Shown: positions 12,002-25,720 of the stretch, one piece after another
How the letters are laid out: each line of letters starts with the position of its first letter
How positions within the stretch are numbered: the first letter of the stretch is position 1
Assembly (NCBI GenBank): GCA_947069175.1
Contig: CAMTDV010000012.1
Span: 34,628,341 to 34,692,340 of the forward strand
Length of the DNA: 64,000 bases
Direction: 5' to 3'
Source of the DNA: Scalesia atractyloides
Lineage: Eukaryota; Streptophyta; Magnoliopsida; Asterales; Asteraceae
Notes under the pieces: model-generated
Databases searched by the model: none
The model's input: only the letters and a program-made list of their open reading frames with translations
What the model was told of the DNA's origin: nothing
Position numbers and translations under genes: made by a program

Positions 12002-14492
12002 CTCCCCCTTGACTATCCACATGATGGAATACTATTCTTTAATACGCTTGGTGATGTTGCCTCATTAAAAACCTTGCTAGGAAAACCCAATGGGACAAAA
12101 CCTCAGCTAAGGGAAAAAGAGTGTAACGCGTATTGTCTCCCCCTGATACTTCCAGATCAGGTACGTTGTCTGAAAAAAACCTTACTAAGAAAATCCAATT
12201 GGATAAAACTTAGTGAAGGGTAAAGAGTGCAATTTATGTAAAACTCCCCCTCAATATAATATGTATCATTTCAAGTAACAAGTTCCAATCTTCTATGAAA
12301 GTTGTTGAAAAACTTTTGTAGTGAGTGATTTGTCGCTTGATGTGCAATCTATTAACGAACTTGATGTATGATCTTCATATAAAACTTTAATTACCTCCTC
12401 TTGTGAGTAGATACCATAAGATCCATGAATGTGTTTTGTTATAATCCCTGCATTTACAAAACTAACCAAACTTGTTGATGGGTTAGTAAAATATGAACCC
12501 ATACCTTTCGTACCTTAAGGGTATAGAAAATAAATGTTTTACTCATTACACTATCTCCTCGTCGTACACGAGTTAAATCTTAGCCAATGAATTTAATGGT
12601 ATGTGTTCGTGTATAGCTAGCAAGATATATTAATACAATTTGTATTGAATTATGGTACTTCATGACCAAGGTCTTTGCTTCTTTAATAGAAGATGATAAA
12701 AGTCATTTTTATCTATATCAAATATTTGAACATCATTAAATGTACTTACACCAAAAACTTTGTCTATATGAAAATGTCTAACATTTTATTGATGTATTAT
12801 GATTGATGGATTATAATATAAACGTATGTCCTACGTATCGAGACATAAATTTATAATATTATATTTCATTTGCAAATTCTTGCTTAAATAAGCTATTTTT
12901 TTCTCTTCGGGAGATTCAATGATATCATCAACATATATTGCAATACTTGTAAACCTCATATCGTTCTTTTAATAAAACAAATGGACCAACTTCACCATAT
13001 GTATTTTAGTTCACACATATTTTGTCAACTTCATATAGTATGTTCTTGAGGTTTTGACATCAATGCTTCTAGCATTATCAATCCATGAGGGAATTCGTTC
13101 CATCTTATCCATATATGCATGTGCTTTCACTCTTTAGGAGTTTTCTATATAAATTTGCCCATTTAACACATAGATATCTATATCATGTAAAAGTATCATG
13201 AACACTTGCTTTTATCTCCAAAATTCATATTGTACCATGCGTGTACACTATTTATTAAGATATCACAATCAATGGGTACAAGTTTTCAATATATGTTTAT
13301 TGGTGCACAAGAATTACATCGTTAAGATGTTTTGATTCACCTTTAAAGAACTCAATTGCTTTAAGAAACTCATCAGGAGTTCAATCGTATTAAAAAATGA
13401 ATCTGTATACAACGATCATATTGTTCTCGAGAACTTACTTTACATGAATTACATAATTTAAATCCTTCAAGAACTTGCATGTAAACTTTAGTATCTAAAT
13501 GAAAACAAAACATTTATTAGACGCATATCAATTCTCTCTTTATATTACCAGACTAATTAAATACTGGAAAGCTATTGCATCCACCGCTGGAGAATACGTC
13601 TCCTCATAATTAATCATAGGTCTTTGCGAAATCCTTGTGCCATCAATTGTTGATCCACATAAAAGACCTAATTATATTAAATATATTTTACAACTTTTTT
13701 TATGGACTACTGACCCGTAACTTTCTATTTCAGTAGAGAATTCAACTCTGCCTCATTTGCGTCGTTCCATTTTGGCCATCATTTCTTTGTATTTATTTAT
13801 AGACAAATTTTAAGTCTTGATCCTCATCATTTCATCTTTTCAAGCGCTATATATACAAAAGTATAATGACATCGATTTTGTTTCGATTCCATACACTTCT
13901 AGACATGATATACTTTACTAAGAGCTTTTTATTTTCAGGTACCTGAGGTTCTTCCAGAACCATCATGTCTAATATCTCTTCAAGAGACCTTTTTTTACTA
14001 TAACCTCGACTTGACCATCTTATTCATTACTTGCTTCAATTTTTCGAGGAACTTTTATTTCCTTTGGAATAGACTAGTCTACCATGCTTCGGGCGTACAA
14101 TAGACTCATTAATATATGGTTTGCTCTACTAGGACAATTAACTTAATTGGAGCATTAGCAGTTGACTACGTGACTTACTTAGTCACTGTATTTAGGCCAG
14201 TTAACATGTCTAGTGATTGATTCTTTAATCTAGGTAACGAATTATCTTTTGAACTTCTTGTTCACACAATTTAGTTTGAGGGTCAATGATAATTCATGCA
14301 TACCCATTCCTTTTTCAACTGCCATTAATCTCCCCCTAATGTTGAAAATATTAATTTACTTAAAGTAAGATTTAACAAGCCATAAGTAAATCTCTCGTTA
14401 ATTGCTCTAAGTATGTAATCATAAATAGTATTTTCATCCAACATATATTCCCAACATTATTTGAGTTTCAATCTTTATGCGTTGTGGTGGAT
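12002..14492 (-). pseudogene. Copia pol remnant, inverted arm A
   Basis: On the minus strand this holds broken pieces of copia pol followed by the 3' region and the polypurine tract next to the LTR (reverse complement of CTCCCCCTTGACTATCC at 12002). The RT block 'EETYSPVVDA' is readable with small changes at about 13577-13610. A shortened RNase H piece lies at 12293-12502; it lacks the middle of the domain, including the 'SNHAEILAIHEA' block present at 20376-20696. It is the reverse complement of 17270-19803 over almost its full length, with many small differences. No intact frame remains. Confidence 0.7.
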
Positions 14493-14502
14493 CAATTTAC
14501 AC

Positions 14503-14935
14503 TAGACCGTTGTTTCACAATACGTTATTAGCACGAACGTGCTCTATGTGTTTTGCGATCCTTGGTATCCCTTTTTCCTTGCCTTTGATGTGCATTATTT
14601 TCCAGCCTAACTCAATCTGGCACGTTGAGAAAGCAACCCAATAATTATCCAAAATGATGAAAGAAGGGTTTCTTGTGCGATGGAAAGTTGGAAATCGTAG
14701 ATGCGTAGCCACTGCTGACAAAATGTTTGATCTTCGGATCTGCAATCTCTACTAATAAAGGTATGATTCTTTTATGATTATTTCATATTATATTTAATGA
14801 TGATACATTAATCTTACTGATGGCACTTATTAATATACATATATAAACTTAAAACTGATGATTACTATAAATTCTAGGATGTAGTCTATGATTGAACTCT
14901 TATCTATATATTTTTTTTCATTTGCTTTTAAAAGT

Positions 14936-14970
<35 letters not shown>

Positions 14971-17270
14971 TATATGTTAGCATTTGGTATTCATCAGGAT
15001 TTAGATGTTACATCATAAATTATGACGTTACAATTGGCTAATTAATCTTTTTTTAATACTCATTATTAATTGAATAACTATAGTTTTCGTTGACGACGAC
15101 GATATTCCGAATATTTATTTATTTTTCTCTTTTACAAATGATTCCTTCTATTATTCTAAATTGGTTGTATTATCATTTAATTAGTTAATTTAATATATGT
15201 TGTTTAGGACTCTTACAATCAAGTAATGCTCATCTACATATTCTTTGAGCCATCATACTTATATATTTATGCCTATTTATTAACCTTGTTAAGTAGTAAA
15301 TAAAATTGTTGAATTGTTTTGATTTGAGAAAGTTAATTTACAATCTAGAGAATATTATATGTGCTTTTAGAATCCATGAAAAACAATTAAATTCAGTATT
15401 CAATATTACAAAGTATGGAACTCAATATTATGGACTAAACAATGCAATTGTATTAGGTATATATGCTTGTATTGGTGGTAATATATACATGATGTATTTA
15501 CTAGATTTTCATTTTGTATAGTTTATAATTTAAATGTATATGAATTCTGTAATTAATTGTTTTTATTAGTCATTGTTAATACATATCATGTCAAAAGATT
15601 TTTACATAATTAGATATAAATGAGTTATGTGAGTAGTGCTCTTTGGATATTAATCCTCTGTTTATAAACATCAACTGATTTAGTTTTAAATAAACTATAC
15701 AACTATAATGCAATATATTATTATTATTGTTATAACATGATTACACAAATATCGTTTAGTATTTATACTAAGGTTAATGCTATAACAAATTTTGCATATA
15801 AGAAATTCATATAATAGATTAATGTTGCTAGATACCATTAGTTGTTTTTAGAAAAACTCTTTCTAGCGATGTCGGTACCTCTCATCCATTCATTATGCCA
15901 TGTCATAATGTTAACAATTTATTTGCATATTAACTATTACTATTGCTAGTATAAAATAGTGACTATTACTACTACTTCATATGTACAATGTATAGATTGC
16001 TTATATGATGTCATCAGTTGTTCAAATATAAATATTTGAGAAGAAAAAAAATTGAGTATGTTATGTAATTCATCAGTATTACAATTTTTAAATAAAATTT
16101 ACAAATACAAGTAATAAATGATCTGAGAACTTGAAAGAGATATATGTTTAAGTTTTAAAGTAAGTGTTCAAAATATATAAGATATTTTTATGTTTGGTTA
16201 TACCATGATAAGTTATTACATAAATTATATGCGTTTGCTTATTAGTGATAAAAAGGTTTCTTATTTTATAAAGGCCCATTATAAGTTGTTTTTATATGAT
16301 GACATGCTATAAGGTCATGTATTGTATGATTTGTTGCTATCTATACCTTGTATTCTATATGCTATCATTTCATTGCATCGATAGTACCGAATAGAACGAC
16401 TAAACCAAAGTTGTGGTTTATTGTCGTTCTCATGAAAAAGTAGAAATATGCTTCGATTTGACACCCAAAGTGTCATACTCCTTGTATCTCATTATCAAGT
16501 ATAAAAGAAATATTATATGACTCTACTAGTGATTACATAACACGATGGTTTGAAAAGTTATAATACATTCTTTCATATCTTATGTTTTGTATTACATACG
16601 TGCAAGTAATACATATACAATATCATAAACCATAAGTTTATGGATCTTAATTATATGTTGGCGTGACTGGTTAGACCACACCGAGCCAATAATGATGTGA
16701 AACTTAATGAATAACCAGAAGATTCTTCATGATAATTAAACATGTCATAGTTGCTCTCAACAAAAGTTAATTATTTACCATCCAAAGTAGGGTGTGAATC
16801 CCTAAAATATTATGGAATGAATGAAGGATGTATATATCCAAACATGATACCGTTTAGTGTTTTTAAATCGATGCATCGTCTAAATGGTCATCAAATTTAC
16901 AACTTGAAGTTGTGTGTAGCTTAGCTAATGAGATAGCAAGCATATTATTCCATATTATCATATTTATGATGGTTATAACATTGAATTTAGTATCCATATT
17001 ACTAATGATTATTGGAATAAGTATTGAACTTTTTAAGGCTTAAGACATAATTTGCTTTTTTTGAAGACGATGATCAAACGTCTACAAATTGATTGCAAAG
17101 CCAATAATCAAGAGAGCAAAAGTTCATATTTGAGCACATGTGATTTTACATGCGGTAACATTATTTCACATCAAGCCAACATGTTGTAATAGTTTCTCCC
17201 CATTATAGTTGGTTTTGGTCAGGAACCAAATATTTCCCATCAAACCTTTTATTGTGCGATATACATTGGA
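14503..17270 (+). repeat. Copia untranslated leader, inverted arm B
   Basis: Starts with about 18 bp of an LTR tail (TAGACCGTTGTTTCACAATA at 14503) followed by the leader sequence that follows the 5' LTR of the unit. The whole block is the reverse complement of 20715-23804. It is non-coding and AT-rich, with a (TA)n tract at about 14936-14975. The insert at about 14545-14650 is absent or altered in the partner arm. Confidence 0.7.
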
Positions 17271-19803
17271 ATTGATCCACCACAACGCATAAAGATTGAA
17301 ACTCAAATAATGTTGGGAATATATGTTGGATGAAAATACTATTTATGATTACATACTTAGAGCAATTAATGAGAGATTTACTTATAGCTCGTTAAATCTT
17401 ACTTTAAGTAAATTAACATTTTCAACATTAGGAGGAGATTAATGGCAGATGAAAAAGGAATGGATATGCATGAATTATCATTGACCCTCATACTAAATTG
17501 TGTGAACAAGAAGTTCAAAAGATAATTTGTTACCTAGATTAAAGAATCAATCACTAGACATGTTAACTGACCTAAATACAGTGACTAAGTAAGTCACGTA
17601 GTCAACTGCTAATGCTCCAATTAAGTTAATTGTCCTAGTAGGGCAAACCATATATTAATGAGTCTATTGTACGCCTGATGCGTGGTAGACTAGTCGATTC
17701 CAAGAAAATAAAAATTCCTCGAAAAATTGGAGCAAGTAATGAATAAGATGGTCAAGTCGAGGTTATAGTAAAAAAAGGTCTCTTGAAAAGACATTAGACA
17801 TGATGGTTCTGGAAGAACCTCAGGTACCTGAAAATAAAAAGCTCTTAGTAAATTATATAATGTCTAGAAGTGTATGGAATCGAAACAAAATCGAGGTCGT
17901 TATACTTTTGTATATATAGCGCTTGAAAAGATGAAATGATGAGGATCAAGATTTAAAATCTGCCTATAAATAAATACAAAGAAATGATTCGCCAAAATGG
18001 AACGACGCAAATGAGGCAGAGTTGAATTCTCTACTGAAATAGAAAGCTTTCGGGCCAGTAGTCCATAAAAAAAGTTGTAAAATATATTTAATATAATTAG
18101 GTCTTTTATGTGGATCAACAATTGATGGCACAAGGATTTCGCAAAGACCTATGATTAATTATGAGGAGACCTATTCTCCAGTGGTGGATGCAATAGCTTT
18201 CCAGTATTTAACTAGTCTGGTAATATAAAGAGAGAATTGACATGCGTCTTATAAATGTTATGTATCATTTAGATACTAAAGTTTACATGCAAGTCCTTGA
18301 AGGATTTAAATTATGTAATTCCTGTAAAGTAAGTTCTTGAGGACAATATGATCATTGTATACAGATTCATTTTTTAATACGATTGAACTCCTAATGAGTT
18401 TCTTAAAGCAATTGAGTTCTTTAAAGGTGAATCAAAACATCTTAGTGCACCAATAAACATACATTGAAAACCTGTACCCAGTGATTGTGATATCTCAATA
18501 AATAGTGTACACGCATGGTAAAAATATGGATTTTGGAGATAAAAGCAAGTGTTCATGACACTTTTACATGATATAGATATCTATGTGTTAAATGGGCAAA
18601 TTTATATAGCAAAACTCTTGAAGAGTGAAAGCACATGCATATATGGATAAGATGGAACGAATTCCCTCATGGATTGATAATGCTAGAAACATTGATGTCA
18701 AAACCTCAAGAAAATACTATATAAAGTTGACAAAATACGTGGACTAAAATAGTCGAGTCAAATATGATATAATTGACTCACCAGTGAGCTCGAAAACGAG
18801 AAATACATATGGTGAAGTTAGTCCATTTGTTTTCGTTAAAAGAACGACATGAGGTTTACAAGTATTGCAATATATGTTGTTAATGTCATTGAATCTCCCG
18901 AAGAGAAAAAAAAGAGCTCAATATTTAAGCAAGAATTTGCAAATGAAATATAATATTGCAAATTTATGGCTCGATACGTAGGAAATACTTTTATATTATA
19001 ATCCATCAATCATAATACATCTAGAAAATGTTGGACATTTTCATATGGACAAAGCTTTTGGTGTAAGTACATTTAATGATGTTCAAATATTTGATATAGA
19101 TAAAATGACTTTTATCATCTTCTATCAAAGAAGCAAACCTTGGTCATGAAGTACCATAATTCAATACAAATTGTATTAATATATCTTGCTAGCTATACAC
19201 GAACATATACCATTAAATTCATTGGCAATTTAACTCGTGTACGAAGAGAAGATAGTGTAATGAGTAAAACATTTATTTTCTATACCCTTAAGGTACAAAA
19301 GGTATGGGTTCATATTTTACCAACCCATCAACAAGTTTGGTTAGTTTTGTAAATGCAATGATTATAACAAAACACATTCATGGATCTTATGGTATTTACT
19401 TACAAGAGGAGGTAATTAAAGTTTTAGATGAAGATCATACATCAAGTTCATTAATAGATTGCACATGAAGCGACAAATCACTCACTACAAAAGTTTTTCA
19501 ACAACTTTCATAGAAGATTGGCACTGTAACTTGAAATGATACATATTATATTGAGGGGGAGTTTTACATAAATTGCACTTTTTACCCTTCACTAAGTTTT
19601 ATCCAATCGGATTTTCTTTGTAAGGTTTTTTTGAGACAACGTACTTGATCCGGAAGCATCAGGGGGAGACAATACGCGTTGCACTCTTTTTCCCTTAGCT
19701 AAGGTTTTGTCCCATTGGGTTTTCCTAGCAAGGTTTTTAATGAGGCAACATCTTTAAGCGTATTAAAGAATAGTATTCCATCATGTGGATAGTCAAGTGG
19801 GAG
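17270..19803 (+). pseudogene. Copia pol remnant, inverted arm A'
   Basis: Plus-strand counterpart of 12002-14492. Readable landmarks are a 'NAPIKLIV' block after the integrase end (about 17605-17640), an RT entry block 'NEAELNSL' near 18010, 'EETYSPVVDA' at about 18158-18191, and a conserved post-pol stretch at about 19650-19745 (CCCTTAGCTAAGG, CCCATTGGGTTTTCC, AAGGTTTTTAATGAGGC) common to many plant copia elements. It is riddled with stops and frameshifts. Confidence 0.7.
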
Positions 19804-19959
19804 TGTTATGAATGCATCCATTATGTAGTGACTTTCCACATGTATAACCCCTATATATGACTTTACTAACTAATATATAAGATGCATATCAATTCTCAGA
19901 CATATAATTACTTCTCATTATGAAGACATATGGATAGTCACACATTAAAGATAATAATT
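19804..19959. repeat. Partial LTR junction inside the copia-type unit
   Basis: At 19804 a plus-oriented LTR head (TGTTATGAATGCATCC, matching the reverse complement of the outer LTR) runs for about 50 bp and then changes to unrelated or subfamily-specific sequence. That leads into the minus-oriented tract CTCCCCCTTGACTATCC at about 19967. It marks where a plus-oriented and a minus-oriented retroelement copy meet tail to tail. Confidence 0.5.
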
Positions 19960-20696
19960 CATAATACTCCCCCTTGACTATCCACGTGACAAAATAATAT
20001 ATTATTCTTATAATACGCTTGGTGATGCTGCCTCGTTAAAAACCTTGCCAGGAAAACCCGGTGGGATAAAACCATAGTAAGGGAAAAAGAGTGCAGCGCG
20101 TATTATTCTCCCCCTAATGATTTAAGCTCCTTGAGTCGACGCATCCCGATCCCATGAACTAGTTTCTTGAATGTAGATGTCGGAACAAGTCTACCAAATT
20201 GTCGCCAGAACGAATTTGTTGGATAGTAATATCTCCATTCTTTTGCAAACTCATGTGTGAAAAAGAACTTTGGTAAAATGTGCTTCGTTCTGTCTCCTTT
20301 GATGTATCATTCCTTAAGTTGAGCAATGCATGCTGCATTGTCTTCAAGTAAAATTGTTGGTCCCTCATCTCTCATCTAAATCCCACAAGACCCACAAATA
20401 TGTTGTATTACATTCCTTAACCAAACACATTCTCGGCTGGCTTCATGAATCGCCAATATTTCTGCATGATTAGATGATGTGGCTGTGGTTGTTTGCTTTA
20501 CAGAACGCCATGAAATAGCAGTACCTCCACTTGTGAATAAATATCCAGTTTGAGATTTTCCAGTGTGAGGATCAGATAAATACCCTGCATCAGCAAAACT
20601 AACCAAACTTGTTGTCGATTGATTAGTAAAATACAAACCCATATCGTTTGTACCTTGAAGGTATTGAAATATTTGTTTTACCCCATTCCAATGCAT
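19960..20696 (-). pseudogene. Copia RNase H fragment with downstream polypurine tract
   Basis: The minus strand at 20376-20696 encodes the end of RT and most of copia RNase H: 'YADAGYLSDPH'-type block (here FADAGYLSDPH), 'SQTGYLF', 'GTAISWRS', 'SSNHAEILAIHEASREC'. The frame is broken by a stop near 20374, then continues at 20159-20368 with the domain's C-terminal part. The family motif 'TKHI' is altered to 'SKET', so catalysis would be doubtful even without the stop. Downstream are the conserved post-pol stretch (20020-20130) and a polypurine tract (reverse complement of CTCCCCCTTGACTATCC at about 19967). It is better preserved than the other pol arms, suggesting a separate origin. Confidence 0.8.
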
Positions 20697-20714
20697 AACC
20701 CCTATCTAAATGTT

Positions 20715-23700
20715 ATGTATCAATCTTTATCATTGTGGTGGATCAATTCCAATGTATACCGCACAATAAAAGGTTTGATGGGAAATATTTGGTTCCTAAC
20801 CAAAACCAACTATAATGGGGAGAAACTATTACAACATGTTGGCTTGATGTGAAATAATATTACTGCATGTAAAATCACATGTGCTCAAATATGAACTTTT
20901 GCTCTCTTGATTATTGGCTTTGCAATCAATTTGTAGACGTTTGATCATCGTCTTCAACAAAAGCAATTTGTGTCTTAAGCCATAAAAAGTTCAATAATTA
21001 TTCCAATAATCATTAGTAACATGGATACTAAATTCAATGTTATAACCACCATAAATATGATAATATGGAATAATATGCTTGCTATCTCATTAGCTAAGCT
21101 ACACACAACTTCAAGTTGTAAATTTGATGACCATTTAGACGATGCATCGATTTGGAAACACTAAACATTATCATGTTCGGATATATACATCCTTCATTCA
21201 TTCCATAATATTTTAGGGATTCACACCCTACTTTGGTTGGTAAATAATTAACTTTTGTTGAGAGCAACTATGACATGTTTAATTATCATGAAGAATCTTC
21301 TGGTTATTCATTAAGTTTCACATCATTATTGGCTCGGTGTGGTCTAACCAGTCACGCCAACATATAATTAAGATCCATAAACTTATGGTTTATGATATTG
21401 TATATGTATTACTTGCACGTATGTAATACAAAACATAAGATATGAAAGAATGTATTATAACTTTTCAAACCATCGTGTTATGTAATCACTAGTTTACCAT
21501 TTTGGTGGTTGATCTCATCATGACTATCATTATAATACTGATATTCAATCTCATTATTAGCTTGACTATCTTATAATTTCTGATAGTCTGATCTCTTATT
21601 AACATGATGATTGTTGCACTTCTAATGGTCAATCTCATTATTAATATGATCATCAATACAATTTTCTCAATGATGCCCATGATTACAATGATCAATATAT
21701 ATTCACTTCATGAATCAGAGTAAAACCATACAATTTTTACGGTTTCCCTTATTTTCTCGAACATATAGATATACAGTCGTTTCAAACCGTTTATACCCTT
21801 TAAATGATATTGCTACTTCAGGAGTATATTTGAGGTTTTACAAACAAAATTTGTTTATTCGATTTCCCTTATTAATAGACTTCTCTTAGTATAACGTCAA
21901 TTGAGAAGCAATTATATGTCCGAGTCATATAATATTTCTTTTATACTTGATAATGAGATACAAGGAGTATGACACTTTGGGTGTCAAATCGAAGCATATT
22001 TCTACTTTTTAATGAGAATGACAATAAACCACAATTATGGTTTAGTCGTTGTATTCGGTATTATCGATGCAAAGAAGTGATAGCACATAGAATACAAGGT
22101 ACAGATAGCACAAATCATATAATACATGACCTTATAGCATGTCATCATATAAAAACAACTTATAATGGGCCTTTATAAAATAAGAAACATTTTATCACTA
22201 ATAAGCAAACGCATATAATTTATATAATAACTTATTATGGTATAACCAAACATAATATCTTATATATTTTGAACACTTACTTTAAAACTTAAACATATAT
22301 CTCTTTCAAGTTCTCAGATCATTTATTACTTGTATTTGAAAATTGTAATACTGATGAATTCCGTAACATACTCATTTTTTTTCTTCTCAAATATTGATAT
22401 TTAAACAACTGATGACATCATTAAGCAATCTATACATTGTACATATGAAGCAATAGCAATAGTCACTATTTTATACTAGCAATAGCAATAGTTAATATGC
22501 AAATTAATTGTTAAACATTATGACATGGCATAATGAATGCATGAGAGATACCGACATCTCTAGAAAGTGTTTCTCTATAAACAACTAATGATATCTAGCA
22601 GTATTAATCTATATATGAACTTCTTATATGCAAAATTTGTTATAGCATTAACCTTAGTATAAATACCAAACGATATTTGTATAATCATGTTGTAACAATA
22701 ATAATAATATATTGCATTATAATTTGTATAGTTTATTTAAAACTAAATCAATTGATGTTTATAAACAGAGGATTAATATCCAATGAGCACTACTCACATA
22801 ACTCATTTATATCTAATTATGTAAAAGTCTTTTGACATGCTATGTATTAACAATGACTAATAAAAACAATTAATTACAGAATTCATATCTATTTAAATTC
22901 TAAACTATACAAAATGAAAATCTAGTACATACATCATGTATATACTACCACAAATATAAGCATATATACCTAATACAATTGCATTGTTTAGTCCATAAAT
23001 ATTGAGTTTCATACTTTGTAATATTGAATATTGAATTTAATTGTTTTTCATGGATTCTAAAAGCACATATAATATTCTCTAGATTGCAAATTAACTTCCT
23101 CAAATCAAAATAATTCAACAATTTTATTTACAACTTAACAAGGTTAATAAAGAAGCATAAATATATGATTATGGTGACTCAAGGAATATGCAGATGAGCA
23201 TCACTAGATTGTAAAAGTCCTAAACAACATATATTATAATTACATTAACTAATTAAATGATAATCCAGCCAATTTAGAATAATAGAAAGAATCATTCGTA
23301 AAAGAGAAAAATAAAATAAATATACGTAATATCCTCGTCGTCAACGAAAATTAAAATTATTCAATTATAATGAGTATTAGAAAAAGATGAATTAGTCAAT
23401 TGTAACATCATAATTTATGATGTAACATCTAAATCCTGATGAATACCAACATGCTAATATATATATATATATATGATATAATAATAACTTTACTTAAAAG
23501 AAAATGAAAAAAATATATATAGATAAGAGTTCAATCATGAGACTACATCCTAGAATTTATAGTAATGATTAGTTTAAGTTTATATATGTATATTAAAAAG
23601 TGTCACTAGTAAGATTGATGTATCATCGTCAAATATAGTATGAAATATTCATAGAAGAATCATACCTTTATTAATAGAGATTGTAGATCCGAAGATCAAA

Positions 23701-23804
23701 CGTTTTGTCAGCAGTGGCTACGCATCTAGGGTTTCCAACTTTCCATCGCATAAGAAACCCATCAAGGGTGGCAAACCACATAGAGCACGTTCGTGCTGAT
23801 AACG
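20715..23804 (-). repeat. Copia untranslated leader, inverted arm B'
   Basis: Minus-oriented leader between the 5' LTR at 23805 and the RNase H fragment. It is the reverse complement of 14503-17270. Just inside the LTR, on the minus strand, is CGTTATCAGCACGAACG, the position expected for a primer-binding site. It does not match the full tRNA-iMet complement. Short frames in it are AT-rich chance frames. Confidence 0.7.
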
Positions 23805-24075
23805 TGTTGTGAAACAACGGTCTATTAGCAACTAATATATATGTATATAAACATGAGAGCTAGACTATGAAATCATGTAGAGAATAGAACATGGAGAATT
23901 CTTATTCATTGATGTAACATCATATACAAATGGCATTATATATAGACACTCACATTAGTACAATAGTAAATAAGAGAAAGGGGTTATACATGTGGAAAAT
24001 CACTACATAATGGATGCATTCATAGATAGAGGTTATACATGTGAAAGTCACTACATAATGGATGCATTCATAACA
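23805..24075 (-). repeat. 5' LTR (minus orientation) of the 12.3-kb copia-type unit
   Basis: 271 bp, TGTTGTGAAACAACGG...CATTCATAACA on the plus strand, followed by the target duplication AAATT (24076-24080), which also precedes the left LTR at 11726-11730. Confidence 0.85.
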
Positions 24076-24080
24076 AAATT

Positions 24081-25284
24081 TACTTTATCATCATATTATC
24101 TCTTTCTGTCTCATAAAATCAGATCTACTTTCCTTCTCTCATGAACATTAAATCAAATTATCTTCTCAACATTCACCTCCCCCTTTTTCTATACTGGAAT
24201 CAATGCTACTGTCTCCCACCACACATACAAGATCTCATCATATATCCCCCCACACAACAGCTAGGGTTCCATGATTTTGAGCTTCAACAGATGAAAAGAG
24301 AGGGAGAGAGAAACAAAGTGTAAGAAGGGGATGGAGAGGTGATATGACGAAGAGATTTGACTAGAGAGTAGCCGAAGATGATACCACGGTGATGATACGG
24401 CGGAGCGAGTTGACGTCTAGGGCTTCTTCGTACTTTCTCCAACTAAGTTCATCGTCAATGGGAGGCATTGCAGGTGAGAAGAGATATTTATCGGCCGAAT
24501 TTGTCCGTATAAGAATAGTTCATCGGCGGAGCTCATGGATCCTGCCGTGATAGTTCCTTAAGCAGCTTGCTTTTGGTATGTAAGAGGACGACGATGATGG
24601 TTGGAGGTTAACATTAGTGATGATGGTCAAAGTTGAAGGCATTTGATGACGGAACCTTTGGTGAACCACGAGGATAGAAGGGTAAAATCGAAAGACCAAG
24701 GGTACCCAACGTGTAAGTGATTGACGACGGATCCCCTTTTCAAATATGTCACGTTTCCAGCGTTAATGGACCCACCTCTCAGGCGACGGCGGCTAGGAAT
24801 CCGATGGTGATAAGGTGGTTGGTGGTTCAGATGGTGATGGGTTTGTCTAGGGTTGAAGATAGTGATGGGTTTGTCTGGGTTGAAGATGGTTTGTGTTTTG
24901 GTGATTGATTTGAAGGATGGTCGTTCTAGCAGGTATTTTTCTCCGTGTTGAAATTTTTAGGGTTGTTGATATTTATCTTTTCATGTTGTTTTTAAAAGGT
25001 GTAGTTTTTATTGAAATTTTAGGTTTAATGGATATGTAGGTTCAGTGTGTTGTGGAAAATATCAATCTCGATATCTGTCAAGGAATCATCTAGAATTTGT
25101 TTAATTTATAAGGTATAAACTCGTTTAATAATTTTAGAGTGCTTTTGTTAAATGTTCGGTTTCATTAATTTTTTGGTGGAACTATAAATATGTTAGTTGA
25201 TTTGGGTTGAATTGGAGATGTCTCTTGAAATCAGGGAAGCCATGCAAAAAGGTAAGACGATAATGAATAACAGTTGTGTAAAAT
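24081..25284. other. Unassigned stretch with a moderately GC-rich block
   Basis: 24330-24920 is less AT-rich than its surroundings and has gene-like words, but no frame longer than 63 codons and no domain I recognise. It may be a decayed exon/UTR or a captured gene fragment in a transposon. The sequence just after 24081 repeats the sequence just before 11726 ('ttatcatcatattatctctttct', 'cataaaatcagat'), so the copia unit sits in a small direct repeat. Confidence 0.35.
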
Positions 25285-25720
25285 ACAATTTACAATGGGG
25301 GTTTAAAAAAAAGATTACAACCGCGGCTTAAAAAAGGTTTCACAACCGGCGTGTAAAAAATGTTTAATTTTTTTTAACAGGGGCGTAAAAAATATACAAT
25401 TAGGGTGTAAAAAAAGTTTACAACCGCGGCATAAAAAAGTTTACAACCGGGGCATAAAAAATGGTTTAATTTTTTTAATAGGGGCGTAAAAAATTTACAA
25501 TCGGGGTATAAAAAAAGTTTACAACCGCGACTTAAAGAATGTTTACAACGGAGCGTAAAAATGTTTCATTTCTTTTAATAGGGGCGTAAAAAATTTACAA
25601 TCAGGATGTAAAAAAAGTTTACAACCGCGGTTAAAGAAAAAATAAAATTTACAATGGGGTATAAAAAGTTTACAACCACGGCTGAAAAAAGTTTACAACC
25701 AGGGCGTAAAAAAGATTTAA
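25285..25720 (+). repeat. Minisatellite of about 110-bp units built from 'gtaaaaaa-gtttacaaccg' words
   Basis: The word TTTAATAGGGGCGTAAAAAA (or a close variant) recurs at about 25375, 25490 and 25590. Between these are sub-repeats of 'tttacaaccgcggc-taaaaaa'. About four degenerate units are visible. Related 'gcgtaaaaaa' words occur in the MITEs at 34929 and 51236. Confidence 0.8.

Larger units (their letters stand above)
11731..24075 (-). mobile_element. 12.3-kb LTR-bounded, head-to-head copia-type retroelement
   Basis: Two direct 271-bp repeats (11731-12001 and 23805-24075) flank the unit, and AAATT precedes the left one and follows the right one: a 5-bp target duplication marking it as one insertion. 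In the outer orientation the element is read on the minus strand. The interior is not a normal gag-pol. From left to right it has a minus-sense pol remnant (12002-14492), a plus-sense leader (14503-17270), a plus-sense pol remnant (17270-19803), a short minus-sense RNase H block (19960-20696) and a minus-sense leader (20715-23804). The pol remnants are reverse complements of each other, as are the leaders. All coding is heavily broken. Known family: Ty1/copia, from RNase H and RT motifs. Confidence 0.8.

Noticed and set aside
24141..24908. Possible host gene in the moderately GC-rich block
   Set aside because: No frame longer than 63 codons, no recognisable domain and no consistent splice pattern; left as unassigned.
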